In this document: piece after piece, positions 23,355 through 33,547 of the stretch | Layout of the letters: each line of letters begins with the position of its first letter | Numbering within the stretch: the stretch's first letter is position 1 | NCBI RefSeq assembly: GCF_905171765.1 | Contig: NC_053390.1 | Location: 582,950,471-583,014,470, forward strand | Source: Bufo bufo | Taxonomy: Eukaryota > Chordata > Amphibia > Anura > Bufonidae | Direction: 5' to 3' | DNA: 64,000 bases | Made by a program: the position numbers and the translations under genes | The notes under the pieces: model-generated | Told to the model about the DNA's origin: nothing | Database searches by the model: none | The model's input: the letters and a program-made list of their open reading frames with translations, nothing else

Positions 23355-23717
23355 CTGTCACAGCTTAAAAGGAACCTGTCACTGGGATTTTGTGTATAGA
23401 GCTGAGGACATGGGTTGCTAGATGGCCGCTAGCACATCCGCAATACCCAGTCCCCATAGCTCTGTGTGCTTTTATTGTGTAAAAAAAAACATTTGATACA
23501 TATGCAAATTAACCTGAGATGAGTCCTGTCCCTGTCGCAGATCAGGGGGTATGACCTTTCTACTTTAGGTTTATACCTGTAACTGTTGCAGCTTGCAAAA
23601 TCTGATCCTTTTGTAACACTTGCCTTTGCCTCCTCCCTAGGAAAAGCTTCACAAATGTTCCATATAACCCATCTTTTTATGGGGACCTTTAGATAACTTA
23701 AAGGGGTTTTCCAGGAC
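23355..23717. repeat. Interspersed repeat beginning AAAGGAACCTGTCAC
   Basis: A block starting at about 23366 and running through GCTAGCACATCCGC and CATATGCAAATTAACCTG. I associate this wording with a dispersed amphibian repeat, but no ends or TSD were found. Confidence 0.4.
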
Positions 23718-24393
23718 TTAAAGGGGTAGTCTGAGTTATGAAAAAAAAAAGAATATAGCACTGTAAATCTGATGGGCAGCAATCAAATCTCTGAGGTTTT
23801 TCTCATGAATATTTTTGCCCCTCCCCCTGCTCTGCAAAGTAAGTGAATATAAGTGTGCCCTGAGTGACATGTCTGAATGATGGGAGACTTAGCAGCATGT
23901 TCTATGTGTAGGACTACAAGTCCCAGCTGTACAATGACACTGCTGATACACACATGATCTCCCCCCCTACCTGTTCTTGTGCAATGCTCTGCAGAACTCT
24001 TCCAGTCTATCAGCTCTGTGTCTGCAGGATGAGGAAGGCAGATCCCAGCATTTGTCTCTTCACTTCTTGCAGCTACTCAGTAAAGCCTTTCATCCCTGAG
24101 TCTGTGTTGGTGAAGGGGTTAAGGTTTTTCCGGAAGAATCCAGGGAGAGAGCAGACAGCCGTGCATGGGGGCATGGCCAGCACAGTGACATCTCGTGTAC
24201 AGACACATATCTGCTGTCTCAGGCTTGTGCACGAAACATCATCAGAGCAAGGAGAGAAGCTGACATCATAGGTCATGTGACCCTCAGTGAGATCTGAAAA
24301 AGCAACTGCAGATAAAGTGCATGGTAAAGCCTTTACAATTGATTAGTTAGAAACATACAAAGGACAAAAAACTAACTCGGACAATTCCTTTAA
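23718..24393. mobile_element. TTAA-flanked MITE, piggyBac-type
   Basis: TTAA at 23718-23721 and 24390-24393. The left tip is TTAAAGGGGTAGTCTGAGTT and the reversed right tip TTAAAGGAATTGTCCGAGTT. Length 676 bp. The interior holds short open frames but no transposase. Confidence 0.7.
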
Positions 24394-25024
24394 ATATTGA
24401 TGACCTGCAATGACTGTCATTTCTGGCACCAGCATACTATAGCTTAGCTCCAATTCACATGAATTGGAGTTAAGCTGCAGTAACCCCAGTGCAGAACGCC
24501 CAGCACAGTCTACAGTGCACAGTGGGACCAAGAAGGAAAAGAGTACCATATCATTTTTGGATGAAAGGTTTTTGGTCGTGATGTCTCCTTTCAAGAGATC
24601 CAGAGTTACCCATACACTGGAACCCCCAAAAAACATGCCCTATTTTGGAAACTACACCCATCAAGGAATTTTTTTGAGAGGTGCAGTGAGCACTTTGTCC
24701 CAACATGCATTTCACAAAAGTTAGAGACACATGGCTGTGAAAATTTAAAATGTTATTTCTTCCAATAAAATGTTGCTTTATCCCAAGATTGAAAAAGTGT
24801 TTTAATCCCACAGGCGTGTCATAGAATTTAGAAAAACTTAGCTGTGGAAATGAAAAATTAAATTTTTTCTAATAAAATTATGCTTTAGCCCCATATTTTT
24901 CATTTTCACAAGGGTCAACAGGAGAAAAAGCAACACAAAGAACCATTTGGCTTTTGGAGGGCAGATTTCTCTGCAGTGGTTCTCCGGCGCCTTGTCACAT
25001 TTACAGAGCCCCTAAGGTACCTTA
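24394..25024. other. Unclassified repeat-like sequence
   Basis: Contains CCTATTTTGGAAACTACACC, which echoes wording inside the piggyBac-type elements at 11.7 kb and 36 kb, suggesting a fragment of such an element. No ends found. Confidence 0.35.
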
Positions 25025-26040
25025 GTGTTGAGCGAATCAAAGCATCTGAAGTGAAATTTGATCCGAACGTTAGGAAAAATTCAATTCACAACTAATCTGA
25101 ATTACCTTGCGCTTCGTGGTAATAATAATTTTTTTTCCCTAAAATGGCAGCTACACGTGTTACAAAGTGAAAGTAAGAACCTCGGGAATGCAAGATCCCC
25201 CATAATACCATGCAGACAGCCAATCAGCAGCTAGACATCCCCTCTGATGTCACAGCCCTTTAAAAGCCTCATCCTGCACGGGCTCCACCTTTTCACTGTG
25301 AGCTGAGCATAGGGAGAGATGTTGCAAGCACTAGGGACAGTGTTGAAAAAAGCTTTTAATTGTGAAATATTGGATATGGAGAGTGCAGAGATAGTGGTGG
25401 AAGATCATAGAAAGAGTTTTTACACACTGTAGGGTGAGCATAGGGAGACCGCAGGGACAGTGCAAGGACTGTATTCTGAAACTGAATCCATAGGAGACAT
25501 CACAGTTTATATCAATTCCTGTGAAGGGCACAGACAATCTAATTGAACAGTGTCCTCCTTGTTTAATAGATAAGCAATTCTATTAGGTCTTGATTCTCAA
25601 ATTGTGGTGAATAATCTTTCTAATGTTAATGTTATTTGGTGTTCACCTTGTTTATTAGATAAGCAATTCTATAACGCCTTGATTATCAAATTGGGGTGAA
25701 TAACCTGTCTTGTTCTACTGTTACAGGGGTGTCCACTCTGGTTATTACATAAGCAATTCCATTAGGTCTTGATTCTCAAATTGGGGGTAAGCTTAATAAT
25801 TTTACTGTTATTGTTTACTAGAATAGATCCGTAAGAAAAAAAAATTACCCCCGCCTATAGGGTATTCATTGTGTTGAGTGTATCAAAGTTAACAAAGTGG
25901 ACTTCGATCCGAATTGCAGGAAAAATTTGATTAGTCACGAAGCCAAATTTCCTTGCGCTTCGTGGTAATAAATAAATTTTTCCTGAAATAGCGGTAAAAA
26001 ATAAATTGTCTGAAGTGTAGTTTGCTCAGCACACTTAGGA
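25025..26040 (+). mobile_element. hAT family B terminal sequences (two 5'-type ends)
   Basis: TAGTGTTGAGCGAATCAAAG at about 25025 and a related start at about 25873 each lead into GATCCGAA and a CTTGCGCTTCGTGGTAATAA block. The reverse complement of 39600-39725 carries the same ordered blocks, so these are ends of one family. No transposase lies here. Confidence 0.6.
25540..25795. repeat. Subterminal tandem repeat of hAT-B
   Basis: Three units near 100-115 bp, each with TAAGCAATTCTATTAGGTCT, TTGATTCTCAAATT and a GGTGAATAA-type spacer. Confidence 0.7.
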
Positions 26041-26369
26041 TAAGCGTAAAATGTCTTTATTTTATTTCAGGACATAAAAAAGTTAAAAACATAGTGCTGT
26101 CTGGTTTGGGGCAGAGGAGCCCTTAGTCATGGTATAATACATAACAGATAAAATGAGTTTAAATGCAGAAAATCAAGGCATGCATGGAGAACAACACTTT
26201 GGAAAATCTTGCATGGAACAGTGGACTGTACCTATAAAGAATATGCAAGAAAACGCAAGAATACATGGCAAACGCAAATGGGTTTCAGTAGCATAATGTG
26301 AACAGACACCAATAAACAAATAATAAAGAATAATAGCATAATTAATGAAAATAAGCCAAATCCGTTTTA
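26041..26369. other. No gene recognised
   Basis: AT-rich sequence between a hAT-B end and a PLE fragment. Confidence 0.4.
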
Positions 26370-26715
26370 AGGATTAAGCCATTTGTATAACGACTGTCCA
26401 TAGTAAGTATCCAAAAGTCTTCACGTCTGATGAGAACCCTCCTTCAATCTCCTCCTCATTTGGGTCGGTGCACCTTTTTGATTGATTTCACCACTGTACA
26501 CCACTTTACTGTATCTCCTTGGTGCATATTCACAAAGTGTATCGCAGCACCAGAAAGGCTTTTATGTTCAGGATTGGCTATACTGTTCTAATGTTCACCA
26601 ATTCTAGTTTTCAAGCCACGTGTAGTGCAATCTATAAACTGAAGATTACATTTGTTGCACTCAATAATATGAGCAATGTAATTGCTATTACGATTTACAA
26701 ATGAGGCCAACGTAT
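26370..26715 (-). pseudogene. PLE GIY-YIG endonuclease fragment
   Basis: The minus-strand translation reads SKHTLASFVNRN, YIAHIIECNKCNLQFI, then TTRGLKTRIGEH, and later LIRREDFWIL. This is the GIY-YIG domain layout of PLEs; the second tyrosine motif is degraded. Stops interrupt it. Its N-terminal neighbour lies on the opposite strand at 27130-27490. Confidence 0.65.
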
Positions 26716-26765
26716 GTTTAGAATTGTAACCCCGTTCTTTGTATTATACTTGCTGCAGATAGCTA

Positions 26766-26953
26766 CAGGGGTGCACCACCATTGAGGCCAGGTGAGGAGA
26801 TCGCCTCAGGCAGCACCAGGTAGGGGGAAGAGGGAGGCAGCCGAATAGCCATGGACTGAAGGGAAGAGGTTGGGTTAAGAAATTGGCATTGAGGAAGGAG
26901 GGGTGCCGTTTCAGTTTTCGCCTCAGGCAGCAGAAAGGCTAGGTGCACCCCTG
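26766..26953. mobile_element. hAT-type MITE with CAGGGGTGCACC termini
   Basis: TIRs CAGGGGTGCACC / GGTGCACCCCTG. Flanks GATAGCTA (26758-26765) and GATAGCTG (26954-26961) give a 7-of-8 TSD. Length 188 bp. It sits at the junction of the two inverted PLE halves. Confidence 0.85.
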
Positions 26954-27129
26954 GATAGCTGTCATCCCAAGCACACTATCTGCAGCATACCTTTAGGTGA
27001 ATTTATCAGGGCACACTGTGCCTGTTACCATTAGCGATCGTCTCAAAGAATAGGGTTACCCCACATGGATGATATAACGTGCCATGAATATCGCCCAAAC
27101 CAAAAATAGGACTTTTTTGCTAAACAACA

Positions 27130-27490
27130 AACATCAGACAATGAATGTATTACATTCTCCACTGATTTTTCCCTTGAGTATAATCAGATTATTTCCTTGA
27201 TCGCCAAATATTTACCTATATTAGATAATGACCCCCAAGTGAAAGATATATTTTCTAGTGGTTGTAGGTTTGTGGCGAGACTGGGTGTAACTATAGGCAA
27301 CCTGGTGGCACCCTCTATGTATTGGTCTCAGACTAGCAAACCCACTAACTGGCTTTCCTATAAGGGTTTCTTCAAATGTGGCTTGAATAGCCATTTGTGT
27401 AAATATGTTGTACCCACTAAACAGGTGACAGCTAGCTACAACAATTCTAAACATATGTTGGCCTCATTTGTAAACTGGAATAACACTTAA
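27130..27490 (+). pseudogene. PLE fragment: linker between RT and GIY-YIG
   Basis: The open frame reads FSLEYNQIISLIAKYLPIL, a GCRF box, FFKCG, and ends with SKHMLASFVN, which overlaps the start of the minus-strand fragment at 26715. The two pieces therefore belong to the same PLE family and probably to one insertion with an inverted duplication. Confidence 0.65.
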
Positions 27491-27632
27491 GCCTCATTCA
27501 CATGTCAGTGTTTTGGTTAGTCATTTCTATCACTGATTGTGAGCATAAACCAGGATTGGAGCCTCCACAGCCATAAGGGAAAGATCTGCATCTGTTCTGT
27601 GTTTAGAGCCGCACCTGGTTTTGGATCACGAT
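27491..27632. other. MITE-like fragment interrupted by hAT-A copy 2
   Basis: GCCTCATTCACATGTCAGTG resembles the CATTCAGACGTCCGTATG words of the satellite at 36.8 kb. The partner end was not found. Confidence 0.35.
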
Positions 27633-27979
27633 TAGTGTTTGGCGAGCATGCTCGGCCGAACAGTACTTGGGCTCGGCACATCGCCGGCAAAAAACGTGCA
27701 GGTAAGTACTGCCATTCACTGTAATGCCGTAGCCATGTTGGTTACTGGCATTACAGTGATTGGCAGGCCGGAGCACGTCATCGCGTGCTATATAGCACCC
27801 GATGGCACGTGTTCGGCTCAGTATTAGTCAGGGAGAGCTGGAGAGCAGAAGTGAGAGATAGTGTAGGGACTGAAATAGCAATATTTTCGTTTTTATACTT
27901 GTTATAGACGCAAAAAACCTTTTAAGGACTATTGTGTGTGGCAGCAATATATATTTTTTGTGCAAACTGCGCTAAATAG

Positions 27980-28800
27980 CTTGCAGACAGCGACAATATC
28001 TGCGCTACATCTCCTGTCTAACATGTGCGCAGCCTAAAAATATCTGTGATATCCAGTGTACTTGTTCTGTACACGGTGTCTGTTGCGAACAGTTACATTA
28101 CCTGCGCTACATCTCCTGTATGACATTTGCCTATCCAAAATATCAGTGACATTTAGTCTAATGTTTTTCGCCGCTGGTGACAGCGACATTATCTGCGCTA
28201 CATCTCCTGTGTAACGTGTGTGCAGCCTAAAAATATCTTTAGATGGTGTCCGCTGTGGACAGTTACATTACCTGCGCTACATCTCCTGTATGACATTTGT
28301 GTATCTGAAATATCAGTGACATTCAGTTGAATTTATTTGCTGCTGGTGGCAGCGACATTACTTGCGCTATACCTCCTGTTTAATGTGTGCGCATCCTAAA
28401 TATCAGTGACATTAATTCAGTGTAATTTTTTACTAGGCGGTGGTGACAGCGACATTACTTGTGCTATACCTCTTATTTAACGTGTGCGCATCTTAAATAT
28501 CAGTGACATTCATTTAGTGTAATTTTTTATTAGGCGGTAGTGACAGCGACATTACTTACGCTATACCTCCTGTATAACGTTACTGCAACCTAAATATCAG
28601 TGACATTAATTCAGTGTAATTGTTTATTAGGCGGTGGTGACAGCGACATTACTTGTGCTATACCTCCTGTTTAACGTGTGCACATCCTAAATATCAGTGA
28701 CATTCATTCAGTGTAATTTTTTTATTAGGCAGTGGTGACAGCGACATTACTTTGCGCTATACCACCTATTTAACGTGTGCGCATCCTAAAAATATCTGTG
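27980..28800. repeat. Subterminal tandem array of hAT-A copy 2
   Basis: About nine units. The last five repeat every 95-100 bp and share GCGACATTACTTGCGCTATA, CCTCCTGTTTAACGTGTG and ATATCAGTGACATT. Mirror image of 6890-7470. Confidence 0.85.
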
Positions 28801-28888
28801 ACATTCTGTGTACTTTATTTGCACATACACTTACAAAACCTGCGCTAGTGTACGTGTGACATACTTGCAAGTATATATACCATTTAAT

Positions 28889-30540
28889 ATGTGCAAGGCA
28901 AGCAGTAAAGGACTGGGAAGTGGCTGTGCTGCTGATGGTAAACGCAGAGGCCCTGGGCGCGGTGAAACTGCGCCTGCTGCCAGAGTACAAGAAACACATT
29001 CATCCATGATACTTAACTTTATGTCCTAGTTTGCAGGGCGCCGCAGGACACCACTCTCAAAGTCAGACCAGTGCGACCAGGTGGTCGGTTGGATTGCAGC
29101 AGACAATGCTTCCAGTCAGTTAAGCACCACCCTGTCCTCCACAAAGTCCAGTCTCAGTAGCTAAGAGTCTGGTCATCAGAAGCCTCACCCTGATACTACT
29201 TCCACCCACCATGGAGAGTCTTGGCAAACAAGTGATCCCACACTCGGATATTCTGAGGAGCTGTTTTCATCGCCATCCCTTAATTTTGGCCTCTCGCCAA
29301 GCCTGCTTGAAGAGGTACATGAGGAGATCTTGTGCCCTGATTCCCAAACTCTGAAGCATCCACAGTCAGAAGAAGATGACGGTGGGGAACTGCGATTAGT
29401 GTTTCACGAGGTGGATGATGATGAGACACAGTTGCCAATAAGTCAACCGCAATTAGTGTCTAAAAAGGTTCATGATGAGGATAAGACACAGTTGTCAATA
29501 ACTGAGGTTGTTGTTAGGTCAACAAGTCAGGAGGATGACCAGAGTGAGGAAGTGGAAGAGGAGGTGGTGGACGATGAAGGCACTGACCCAACCTGGGAAG
29601 GTGGCAAGCCGAGCAAAGACAGCAGTACAGAGGGGGAGGGATCCGCAGCACAACAAAAGAGTGGAAGAGGCAGTGGGGTGGCAAAAGGGAGAAGGCAGCC
29701 CACACCAAACAGGCCCACAACTGTTTCCTGGAGCACCCCCTTGTGGCAATCTCCCTTGCCAAGAGGAAGATGTTCCACAGTCTGGCACTTTTTTGAGGAA
29801 AGTGCGGAGGATAAAAGAATTGTCATTTGCAACCTGTGCCGTACCAAAATGATCCGTGGTGTGAACACTAGCAACCTCACCACCAGCAGCATGATCCGCC
29901 ACATGGCATCCAAGCACTATAATAAGTGGGACGAACGCCTGGGTCCACAATCTGTGTCTGCGGGTCACACCACGGCCTCCTCTTCCCCTGTGTTACGTGC
30001 TGTCCAATCACCTGTCGAAGGCGCAGGCCCGGATGCCTTCCGCCCTGCACCTGGACCTTCACAAGCACCATTAGCGACTACATCCACTTCTGTGTCCCAG
30101 CGCAGCATTCAAATGTCATTACCCCAGGCATTTGAACGCAAGCGAAAATACCCAGCCACCCACCTACATGCCATAGCGCTAAATGCGCAGCTTTCCAAAT
30201 TACTGGCCGTGGAAATGTTGCCACTTACGCTTGTGGACACTGAGGCCTTCCGCAGCCTGATGTTGGCAGCCGCCCCGCGTTATGCAGTCCCCAGCCGCCA
30301 CTATTTTTCAAGGTGTGCAGTGCCCGCCTTACACCAACATGTGTCCCGTAACATCACACGTGCCCTGACCAACGCAGTTACTGGGAAGGCCCACTTAACC
30401 ATGGACACATGAACAAGTGCATTTGGCCAGGGACGCTACATTTCCCTGACGGCACACTGGTTGAATGTTGTGGTGGCCGGGAGTGAGTCGAACCCTGTAC
30501 TGCCCATTCCCTTTGAAGTGCCTGTCACCTGTCTGTCTGA
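28889..30540 (+). pseudogene. hAT-A transposase N-terminal half with BED zinc finger
   Basis: Start chosen at ATG 28889 (MCKASSKG), matching copy 1. Stops occur near 29026 and 29162. A 360-codon open segment from 29330 contains an acidic stretch (SEEVEEEVVDDEG) and a BED finger with C167, C170, H191 and H196 in that segment. It continues with SRHYFSRCAVPALHQHVS and, past a stop at 30410, GQGRYISLTAHWLNVVVAG, all typical of hAT transposases. Everything after about 30540 is missing. Inactive. Confidence 0.8.
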
Positions 30541-30629
30541 CATAATGTTTAATAAAAGAATTAAATTAAAATAATACTCCCCACAAAACGCTGTAGTACA
30601 TTGTTACTTCACCGCTGAACAGCAATTAA

Positions 30630-30672
<43 letters not shown>
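30541..30672. repeat. Junction sequence ending in a TA microsatellite
   Basis: CGCTGTAGTACATTGTTACT matches the hAT subterminal-type units at 33240-33290. It then passes into a TA run (about 30632-30672) that served as the Tc1 target. Confidence 0.7.
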
Positions 30673-30675
<3 letters not shown>

Positions 30676-32222
30676 TGCGTGCAGAATTATTAGGCAAATG
30701 AGTATTTTGACCACATCATCCTCTTTATTCATGTTGTCTTACTCCAAGCTGTATAGGCTCGAAAGCCTACTACCAATTAAGCATATTAGGTGATGTGCAT
30801 CTCTGTAATGAGAAGGGGTGTGGTCTAATGACATAAACACCCTATATTAGGTGTGCATAATTATTAGGCAACTTCCTTTCCTTTGGCAAAATGGGTCAAA
30901 AGAAGGACTTGACAGGCTCAGAAAAGTCAAAAATAGTGAGATATCTTGCAGAGGGATGCAGCACTCTTAAAATTGCAAAGCTTCTGAAGCGTGATCATCG
31001 AACAATCAAGCGTTTCATTCAAAATAGTCAACAGGGTCGCAAGAAGCGTGTGGAAAAACCAAGGCGCAAAATAACTGCCCATGAACTGAGAAAAGTCAAG
31101 CGTGCAGCTGCCAAGATGCCACTTGCCACCAGTTTGGCCATATTTCAGAGCTGCAACATCACTGGAGTGCCCAAAAGCACAAGGTGTGCAATACTCAGAG
31201 ACATGGCCAAGGTAAGAAAGGCTGAAAGACGACCACCACTGAACAAGACACACAAGCTGAAACGTCAAGACTGGGCCAAGAAATATCTCAAGACTGATTT
31301 TTCTAAGGTTTTATGGACTGATGAAATGAGAGTGAGTCTTGATGGGCCAGATGGATGGGCCCGTGGCTGGATTGGTAAAGGGCAGAGAGCTCCAGTCCGA
31401 CTCAGACGCCAGCAAGGTGGAGGTGGAGTACTGGTTTGGGCTGGTATCATCAAAGATGAGCTTGTGGGGCCTTTTCGGGTTGAGGATGGAGTCAAGCTCA
31501 ACTCACAGTCCTACTGCCAGTTTCTGGAAGACACCTTCTTCAAGCAGTGGTACAGGAAGAAGTCTGCATCCTTCAAGAAAAACATGATTTTCATGCAGGA
31601 CAATGCTGCATCACACGCGTCCAAGTACACCACAGCGTGGATGGCAAGAAAGGGTATAAAAGAAGAAAATCTAATGACATGGCCTCCTTGTTCACCTGAT
31701 CTGAACCCCATTGAGAACCTGTGGTCCATCATCAAATGTGAGATTTACAAGGAGGGAAAACAGTACACCTCTCTGAACAGTGTCTGGGAGGCTGTGGTTG
31801 CTGCTGCACGCAATGTTGATGGTGAACAGATCAAAACACTGTCAGAATGCATGGATGGCAGGCTTTTGAGTGTCCTTGCAAAGAAAGGTGGCTATATTGG
31901 TCACTGATTTGTTTTTGAATGTCAGAAATGTATATTTGTGAATGTTGAGATGTTATATTGGTTTCACTGGTAAAAATAAATAATTGAAATGGGTATATAT
32001 TTGTTTTTTGTTAAGTCGCCTAATAATTATGCACAGTAATAGTCACCTGCACACACAGATATCCCCCTAAAATAGCTAAAACTAAAACCAAACTAAAAAC
32101 TACTTCCAAAAATATTCAGCTTTGATATTAATGAGTTTTTTGGGTTCATTGAGAACATGGTTGTTGTTCAATAATAAAATTAATCCTCAAAAATACAACT
32201 TGCCTAATAATTCTGCACTCCA
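30673..32222 (+). mobile_element. Tc1/mariner element with intact transposase, IR/DR-type termini
   Basis: Outer inverted repeats TGCAGAATTATTAGGCAA (from about 30680 and mirrored 32200-32217) and inner copies TGCATAATTATTAGGCAA (from 30854) mirrored at 32018-32033. Two repeats per end resemble the IR/DR arrangement of Sleeping Beauty-type elements. Inserted in a TA run, so the exact TA duplication is not resolvable. Confidence 0.92.
30891..31907 (+). CDS. Tc1-like transposase, DD37E type, intact
   Basis: An uninterrupted 338-residue frame. The N-terminus has paired helix-turn-helix signals (residues about 8-45 and 60-105) and basic stretches such as GRKKRVEKPRRK that can act as a nuclear signal. 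The catalytic triad is D144 (LWTDE), D237 (MQDNA) and E275 (DLNPIENLW), with exactly 37 residues between the last two. The DD37E spacing differs from classic DD34E Tc1 and fits the TRT-like lineage described in frogs and fish (from memory). The glycine-rich GGGG box is at 176-179. The enzyme cuts and pastes at TA. It is the only full-length intact transposase in the window. Confidence 0.92.
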   Translation: MGQKKDLTGSEKSKIVRYLAEGCSTLKIAKLLKRDHRTIKRFIQNSQQGRKKRVEKPRRKITAHELRKVKRAAAKMPLATSLAIFQSCNITGVPKSTRCAILRDMAKVRKAERRPPLNKTHKLKRQDWAKKYLKTDFSKVLWTDEMRVSLDGPDGWARGWIGKGQRAPVRLRRQQGGGGVLVWAGIIKDELVGPFRVEDGVKLNSQSYCQFLEDTFFKQWYRKKSASFKKNMIFMQDNAASHASKYTTAWMARKGIKEENLMTWPPCSPDLNPIENLWSIIKCEIYKEGKQYTSLNSVWEAVVAAARNVDGEQIKTLSECMDGRLLSVLAKKGGYIGH

Positions 32223-32242
32223 TATATATATATATATATATA

Positions 32243-33024
32243 GAAAGGAAAGTTCAAGGCAGCACTCCTCAGTATAAGATGTTAGGGTGCCAGCAGTGGA
32301 AACACCTTACCAAGGTGTACAGTGTAGATAAAGAAAGACACCGCGGCACATCCGTTTAGTGAAAAAAGTGAGACCCTTTATTCACCCATGCGACGTTTCG
32401 GTCCGCTTGCTGGGACCATTTTCAAGCAATACAATACTGTGAGAATTCTGGGTATTTATGCAGTCATAATCAGTGCACATTCATAATTGACAATTAGCAA
32501 AACTTTACAAAAAACAAAGTATCAATACATATCATAAATATAGAAATGTGTTCAGCCCGGAGGGAAGCAAGAATCAAAACCATAATCGATATATGCAAAA
32601 CTTCCAGGTACGTATAAATATTAATATTACAGTGAAATACATAAGTGGCAATCAATAGTGAATCAATATCACCTGTACAGGTGATATTGATTCACTATTG
32701 ATTGCCACTTATGTATTTCACTGTAATATTAATATTTATACGTACCTGGAAGTTTTGCATATATCGATTATGGTTTTGATTCTTGCTTCCCTCCGGGCTG
32801 AACACATTTCTATATTTATGATATGTATTGATACTTTGTTTTTTGTAAAGTTTTGCTTATTGTCAATTATGAATGTGCACTGATTATGACTGCATAAATA
32901 CCCAGAATTCTCACAGTATTGTATTGCTTGAAAATGGTCCCAGCAAGCGGACCGAAACGTCGCATGGGTGAATAAAGGGTCTCACTTTTTTCACTAAACG
33001 GATGTGCCGCGGTGTCTTTCTTTA

Positions 33025-33028
<4 letters not shown>
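32243..33028. mobile_element. PLE-derived fold-back with 352-bp arms
   Basis: Arms 32325-32676 and 32677-33028 are mirror images with no loop, centred on CACCTGTACAGGTG. I found one mismatch (near the TTTTGCTAATTG/TTTTGCTTATTG words). Each arm carries GGACCGAAACGTCGCATGGG with a GGTCC/GGACC stem, the hammerhead-like signature of PLE ends. A non-duplicated flank of about 80 bp lies left at 32243-32324. TA runs border both sides. Confidence 0.85.
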
Positions 33029-33065
<37 letters not shown>

Positions 33066-33547
33066 CTTATATATTTTTTTCAGATTAATAAACCCCCCCA
33101 AAAAAATTATCACAATTCACCCCAGAAGGTCAGTTAAGACATATTCTTTTTCATATAACTACAACCCAAAATAAGAAATATAACAATCACAATTCAACGC
33201 AGAACGGCTAATAGAAGGTAAGGATATTTCCTTTTTCTACACCACGTAAATAGCTGTAGTACAATGTAACTTCACCGCTGAATACCAATTATGACATATA
33301 TATATATATATATATATATATTTTATTAATAAACCCCCCCCAAAAAATAATAATCACAATTCACTGCAGAACGGCAATTAAGACGCATTCTTTTTCCGTT
33401 TTCTACACCCCCAAATAAGAAATATAGCAATAACAATTCAACGCAGAACGGCTAATGGGACGTACATATATTTCCTTTTAATACACCAAGTAAATGGCTG
33501 TAGTACAATGGTAACTATGACATATATTTTTCCCTTTTTTTCCCCTG
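33029..33547. repeat. hAT subterminal tandem units with TA microsatellites
   Basis: Degenerate units near 170-190 bp with CACAATTCACCGCAGAACGG-type, GCTGTAGTACAATG and TTTTTCTACACC words. The same units resume at 39024 after the piggyBac-type insertion. Confidence 0.65.

Larger units (their letters stand above)
27633..30540 (+). mobile_element. hAT transposon, family A, copy 2, 5' half
   Basis: Starts TAGTGTTTGGCGAGCATGCT, then shares GGCATTACAGTGAATGGC-type and GCTATATAGCACC blocks, the subterminal array and the transposase N-terminal half with copy 1. The coding similarity stops near 30540 and the dimerisation region is absent, so this is half an element joined to unrelated sequence. Confidence 0.8.
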
